A stretch of DNA of 13,312 bases, taken from contig NZER01000060.1 in NCBI GenBank assembly GCA_002690445.1, forward strand, positions 2,261 through 15,572. Reading direction: 5' to 3'. A model generated the notes under the pieces. The model was not told the DNA's origin. It was given only the letters and a program-made list of their open reading frames with translations, and did no database searches. How positions within the stretch are numbered: the first letter of the stretch is position 1; each line of letters starts with the position of its first letter. This stretch comes from Candidatus Pacearchaeota archaeon (GTDB lineage: Archaea; Nanoarchaeota; Nanoarchaeia; Pacearchaeales; GW2011-AR1). Of this stretch, positions 11,016-13,312 are shown in pieces. The position numbers and the translations under genes are program-made.

Positions 11016-11750
11016 TTTGACATAGCCTTTTGATTGAACGAAAGTGTACTTGGTTTCTTCTCTGTCAATTTCGTGTATTAAGTGCGCTGGAACCTTGCCA
11101 ACAAGCCAGCAGTCTGGGTGCCAACTCCACGGATTTACGCCTAGGTTGCTTTTGAGGTGAAGAAAGAAGCTGCTTTTATGGCTGAAAATTTTGTTGGATT
11201 CATCCTTTAGGAATCTTAGCGTGAAGCTTAGGTCAGACCTATCAATTTCGCCAGCAGAGGGCGTGAATGGGTACTTTAGCCATAAGTGCTTAGACATTCC
11301 TGACATACCCCAATTAACAAAATAAGTTTCAAACACGTCGTCCTTAATTGCCTTTATTTCTTTTTTGGTTATGAAGTTGTATGAATCTGCTGTCGGCGCA
11401 CCACCGCTAAAGTCAATCGGCTCGCTGCTAATAGTCATTCTGGGGTCATCAAGAGAAAGATTGCAGTACCCTGTCACCACGTTTATATATGGGTCTTTTT
11501 CCTCTAGGGTTTTGACTAAGCAGTTAACACCCACTTGGTTAAGGATCAGGTCGTGAGAAGTTACCCAATAATAGTCGTAATCCGTATTTTGAATAAAGCT
11601 TGGAATAACCACGGAAAGCTGAATTTCGTCATACCCCACAAACCAAGCCTTATCCATGTTTATTTCTTTGATTGAGTCAACCACCTCAAAAATATGGCTG
11701 GCCTTGAGAATAATTAGACAATGTTTTTTATTGTAGGGCCGTTGATTCAT
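11010..11750 (-). CDS. Putative glycosyltransferase, 246 aa
   Basis: The sequence has the general build of a GT-A glycosyltransferase, though weaker than the gene at 9907-10740. KHCLIILKASHIFEVVDSI (9-27) is a first strand and helix, YDYYWVTSHDLILNQ (58-72) contains an SHD that may replace the metal-binding DxD, VVTGYCNLSLDDPR (91-104) follows, and GEIDRSDLSFTLRF (167-180) resembles the acceptor-binding ED helix region. SSFFLHLKSNLG (193-204) supplies the late His seen in many GT-A enzymes. It starts 1 bp after the HNH nuclease stop with no ribosome binding site, and ends in TAA 8 bp before the next ATG. It is in a run with another glycosyltransferase and the UDP-sugar dehydrogenase. The fold assignment is inference from these motifs. 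Confidence 0.65.
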   Translation of the reverse strand: MNQRPYNKKHCLIILKASHIFEVVDSIKEINMDKAWFVGYDEIQLSVVIPSFIQNTDYDYYWVTSHDLILNQVGVNCLVKTLEEKDPYINVVTGYCNLSLDDPRMTISSEPIDFSGGAPTADSYNFITKKEIKAIKDDVFETYFVNWGMSGMSKHLWLKYPFTPSAGEIDRSDLSFTLRFLKDESNKIFSHKSSFFLHLKSNLGVNPWSWHPDCWLVGKVPAHLIHEIDREETKYTFVQSKGYVKV

Positions 11751-11751
11751 G

Positions 11752-12036
11752 TTACTTATATTTTTTGTGCATTCCGGCGTGAATCTCTGCGTGACAATTT
11801 CTACACACTAGAATAGTGTTGTCTGCCTCCTTTTTTAATTTTTTGAGACTGCAGTCCCTTTTTAGTGCTATGGCAAACCTTTTTTTGGCAATGTGATGAA
11901 AGTCTAGTCCTCCGTGGTATTTTTTGTACCCACATATACAGCATTTTCCTCCTTTATATTTTACTAATGCCGCCTTCTTTTCTCTCTGCCTGTCTACTGT
12001 CCTTCGGGATTTTATTTTTTTTTGATCTTCCGTCAT
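11752..12036 (-). CDS. HNH endonuclease, 94 aa
   Basis: A compact HNH nuclease. The zinc-binding pairs are Cys32/Cys35 (CCICG) and Cys78/Cys81 (LVCRNCH), and the beta-beta-alpha catalytic element is GLDFHHIAKK (43-52; His47, His48), ending in the CHAEIHAG motif (81-88, His86). The N-terminus is a basic helix (KKIKSRRTVDRQREKKAALV) that would contact DNA. Free-standing genes of this type in phages are often homing endonucleases or packaging-associated nickases. The ATG at 12036 is chosen because in-frame sequence further upstream is the tRNA-Ala gene. It starts 12 bp after the encoded CCA of that tRNA, lacks a ribosome binding site, and shares its transcript. The next gene starts 1 bp after its stop. 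Confidence 0.9.
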   Translation of the reverse strand: MTEDQKKIKSRRTVDRQREKKAALVKYKGGKCCICGYKKYHGGLDFHHIAKKRFAIALKRDCSLKKLKKEADNTILVCRNCHAEIHAGMHKKYK

Positions 12037-12048
12037 GTTGTTTTTTTG

Positions 12049-12124
12049 TGGTGGAGGTAATCGGGCTCGAACCGATGACATCCTGCTTGCAAAGCAGGCG
12101 CTCTACCAACTGAGCTATACCCCC
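12049..12124 (-). tRNA. tRNA-Ala(TGC)
   Basis: A complete cloverleaf on the minus strand: acceptor GGGGGTA with TACCTCC (one G-T pair), D arm GCTC/GAGC, anticodon arm CCTGC-TTTGCAA-GCAGG with anticodon TGC, T arm with TTCGAGC, discriminator A and an encoded CCA. Anticodon TGC reads Ala codons. It is 76 nt, no intron, and looks functional. It is preceded by an extended -10 box and followed after 12 bp by the HNH gene. Confidence 0.95.
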
Positions 12125-12140
12125 AAATTAAAACTTAAAC

Positions 12141-12149
12141 AGTATATCA
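12141..12149 (-). promoter_or_regulatory. Extended -10 promoter for tRNA-Ala
   Basis: Minus-strand TGATATACT fits an extended -10 element (TG-n-TATAAT, five of six in the hexamer). Transcription would start near 12134, about 10 bp before the mature tRNA 5' end. No good -35 is present at 17 bp, as usual for extended -10 promoters. It lies next to the divergent promoter of the AdoMet decarboxylase homologue. Confidence 0.55.
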
Positions 12150-12156
12150 CTTTTTT

Positions 12157-12185
12157 TTGTATTTAAAACCCGTTTCCGCTATAAT
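12157..12185 (+). promoter_or_regulatory. Sigma-70-type promoter, AdoMet decarboxylase operon
   Basis: TTGTAT (12157-12162) and a perfect TATAAT (12180-12185) are separated by 17 bp. The start codon at 12193 lies 7 bp beyond the -10 box, so the RNA should start at or beside the ATG. No Shine-Dalgarno sequence is present, which agrees with a leaderless mRNA. Confidence 0.65.
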
Positions 12186-12192
12186 TAAACAA

Positions 12193-12615
12193 ATGGGTTT
12201 TAATTGTACCACAGGCTCAGATTATTACGACGATATCTTGGCTGAAAATCATGGTTACGAGCATGTTTGGGAAGATTTAGCTCCAGATATCTGTAGGCAA
12301 CGCCTAGTCATAGAAGGCACACTTCACAATGTATTTTTGCCCGAAGACATGACTCGTTATTGCCATGAAATAACTAAGGTACTTAACATGACAGAGGTAA
12401 CTTCTCCTGCCTGTAATCATGATCCCCATTATGGTTGGTGTGCCTACACCCACTGGAAAGAATCAGGGATGCATATTTACGCGTGGGACAATAGAGATCC
12501 AAAGTTTTTTTCTATTGATATTTATACATGTAGAAAATTTAACCCTCGACACGCGATAGATTATACGGAAGAATTTTTTGGAGATAACTTAATTAAGATA
12601 ACTTGGAAGGAATAA
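12193..12615 (+). CDS. speD: S-adenosylmethionine decarboxylase family protein
   Basis: The last 60 residues align with prokaryotic (class 1b) pyruvoyl AdoMet decarboxylases. Relative to the Thermotoga enzyme, Ser91 in KESGMHIYAW matches the self-cleaving serine that becomes the pyruvoyl group, and Cys113 in IDIYTC matches the catalytic cysteine, followed by FNPRHAIDYTEEFF where relatives have a conserved Asp-Pro-Trp helix. Two processing residues differ: Tyr96 replaces the conserved His, and Cys83 stands where a Ser is expected. Decarboxylated AdoMet is the aminopropyl donor for spermidine; some homologues have become ornithine or arginine decarboxylases, so the substrate is open. I use the ATG at 12193, not an in-frame TTG at 12157, because that TTG is the promoter -35. 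First gene of a three-gene plus-strand operon. Confidence 0.8.
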   Translation: MGFNCTTGSDYYDDILAENHGYEHVWEDLAPDICRQRLVIEGTLHNVFLPEDMTRYCHEITKVLNMTEVTSPACNHDPHYGWCAYTHWKESGMHIYAWDNRDPKFFSIDIYTCRKFNPRHAIDYTEEFFGDNLIKITWKE

Positions 12616-12617
12616 AC

Positions 12618-12740
12618 ATGGGAATATTTTTAGTAGTACTGGTTGGGGTAGTAACTGTATTGTGTTACGGAATGCTTAACAATTGCCTACGTGCAATGAG
12701 TAAAGTTAAAAGGGAAAACAAAGATGACGTACGAAAGTGA
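12618..12740 (+). CDS. Small single-span membrane protein, 40 aa
   Basis: This short frame encodes MGIFLVVLVGVVTVLCYGML, a clear transmembrane helix at the very N-terminus, followed by a basic cytoplasmic tail (RAMSKVKRENKDDVRK). By the positive-inside rule the C-terminus would be cytoplasmic. AAGGA lies 6 bp before the ATG, which is 2 bp after the stop of the decarboxylase gene, and the frame overlaps the start of the HAD gene by 17 bp, so all three are likely translated from one RNA. Function unknown; phage proteins of this size often regulate host membrane enzymes or lysis, but nothing here shows which. It ends in TGA. Confidence 0.65.
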   Translation: MGIFLVVLVGVVTVLCYGMLNNCLRAMSKVKRENKDDVRK

Positions 12741-13140
12741 GAGAAACGAATACGAAGAGTATGCGGAGGAGCAAACCTTCCATACATCAAACAGGCTTGC
12801 CCCAGAGGGGGATCAGAAAGTTGTTCTCGTAGATATCGATGAAACTATTTGCTTTTACACTGGTAAAAGACAGTACAATTTAGCTGAACCAAGTCACGAA
12901 AATATAGAAAAAATTAACAAGCTATATGATGAGGGGTGGAGGGTTATATACTGGACCGCAAGAGGTGGTTCTGAAAAATCTAAAAAGACGGGAGCATGTT
13001 ACTACGAATTTACGTGGAAGCAGCTAGAATCATGGGGTTGTAAATTCCACGACTTGTCTACTGGCACGAAAGGAAAGTGCGTAAAGCCGATCTACGACTT
13101 AGTTATTGATGACAAATCTAAAAGAATAGAAGAAATATAA
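12724..13140 (+). CDS. HAD-superfamily phosphatase, 138 aa
   Basis: A small HAD hydrolase. Motif I is VLVDIDETI (34-42) with nucleophile Asp37 and acid Asp39; motif II is VIYWTARG (74-81) with Thr78; Lys121 in VKPIYD is a likely motif III; and LVIDDKSKR (126-134) supplies the acidic motif IV. There is no large cap domain, so the substrate could be a macromolecule, a nucleotide end or a small sugar phosphate; small phage proteins of this class resemble polynucleotide 3'-phosphatase and capsule-biosynthesis phosphatases. The acidic first 30 residues lie outside the fold. The ATG lies inside the membrane-protein gene (17-bp overlap). An intrinsic terminator follows 36 bp after the stop. Confidence 0.85.
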   Translation: MTYESERNEYEEYAEEQTFHTSNRLAPEGDQKVVLVDIDETICFYTGKRQYNLAEPSHENIEKINKLYDEGWRVIYWTARGGSEKSKKTGACYYEFTWKQLESWGCKFHDLSTGTKGKCVKPIYDLVIDDKSKRIEEI

Positions 13141-13176
13141 AATTTTATCAAGGGGGTGGACCAAGGTGGAGGCCCG

Positions 13177-13221
13177 AAGTTGCAGCATGTTCAGTGTATG
13201 GACCTCTGCTGCAACTTTTTT
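13177..13221 (+). terminator. Intrinsic terminator of the AdoMet decarboxylase operon
   Basis: An 11-bp perfect stem, AAGTTGCAGCA (13177-13187) with TGCTGCAACTT (13207-13217), encloses a 19-nt loop and is followed by a T-run (13216-13222). It lies between the HAD gene and the convergent tRNA-Val, so it would stop plus-strand transcription before it runs antisense through the tRNA. The loop is longer than usual for a terminator. Confidence 0.78.
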
Positions 13222-13223
13222 TA

Positions 13224-13300
13224 TGGTACGAGCGGAGGGATTCGAACCCCCGACATCCACGGTGTAAACGTGGCGCTCTAGCCAACTGAGCTACGCTCGT
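13224..13300 (-). tRNA. tRNA-Val(TAC)
   Basis: A complete cloverleaf on the minus strand: acceptor ACGAGCG with CGCTCGT, D arm GCTC/GAGC, anticodon arm CCACG-TTTACAC-CGTGG with anticodon TAC, T arm GGGGG-TTCGAAT-CCCTC (one G-T pair), discriminator A and encoded CCA. It is 77 nt and looks functional. The promoter would lie beyond the window end. Confidence 0.95.
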
Positions 13301-13312
13301 AAAAAACCCCCA

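Noticed and set aside
11865..12113. Plus-strand frame ending EVIGLEPMTSCLQSRRSTN
   Set aside because: Its C-terminus is the reverse of tRNA-Ala, a well-known false protein pattern.
12157..12192. TTG start giving a 12-residue longer AdoMet decarboxylase homologue
   Set aside because: The TTG is the -35 box of the promoter, and the ATG at 12193 is at the expected transcription start.
13187..13264. Short plus-strand frame after the HAD gene (MFSVWTSAATFF...)
   Set aside because: It runs through the terminator and antisense through tRNA-Val, giving the familiar tRNA-derived EGFEPPTST peptide.
1..13312. CRISPR array, insertion sequence or attachment-site repeats
   Set aside because: No regularly spaced direct repeats, transposase motif or paired terminal repeats were found by eye in the window.

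Overview
This window looks like part of an AT-rich tailed dsDNA phage genome (Caudoviricetes), probably from a marine or freshwater Gram-negative host. Nearly every base is used. Genes are short, often overlap by 1 to 44 bp, and run in long co-directional blocks. Many of the small proteins are recognisable only as phage-type unknowns. tRNA genes, a free-standing HNH nuclease, an alternative sigma factor, polyamine and sugar metabolism genes and glycosyltransferases are mixed in. No capsid, tail, terminase or replication gene is present, so the phage assignment rests on gene style, not hallmark genes. A lipobox protein and a signal peptide protease point to a host with a cell envelope of Gram-negative type. 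No stretch over 300 bp lacks a gene.

Layout, left to right. 25-1420 (minus): five small unknown proteins, two of which share a YxENFxEIFG motif. 1422-3967: a sugar cluster with an NAD-dependent epimerase/dehydratase, a GT34-like transferase split by an in-frame TGA, two plus-strand unknowns (2855-3393) and a GT29 (sialyltransferase)-like protein. 3999-5164: an ECF-type sigma factor overlapping a gene for a protein with a C-terminal hydrophobic segment. 5203-6517: six small overlapping genes, with a 10-bp tandem repeat containing two TATAAATA boxes. 6541-7784: a cassette bounded by two intrinsic terminators, holding a Cys-rich lipoprotein, a second Cys-rich protein and a ClpP-like protease; its genes have good Shine-Dalgarno sites, which most neighbours lack. 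7806-8741: a secreted trypsin-like (HtrA-type) protease. 8789-11750: a short UDP-sugar dehydrogenase, a Lys/Arg-rich protein, two glycosyltransferase-like genes, a 28-residue zinc-ribbon gene and a 62-residue unknown. 11752-12124: HNH nuclease directly behind tRNA-Ala(TGC). 12157-13221 (plus): promoter, AdoMet decarboxylase homologue, a 40-residue membrane protein, a HAD phosphatase and a terminator. 13224-13300 (minus): tRNA-Val(TAC).

How it works together. The epimerase, the UDP-sugar dehydrogenase and four glycosyltransferase-like genes could make or modify a glycan, on the virion or on the host surface; this is inference. The AdoMet decarboxylase homologue suggests polyamine metabolism. 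Two features stand out. First, several genes have a -10-like box 6-7 bp before the start codon and no ribosome binding site, as expected for leaderless mRNAs, in a genome that also encodes its own sigma factor. Second, the terminator-bounded block pairs two unusual Cys-rich small proteins with a ClpP-like protease, next to a secreted protease.
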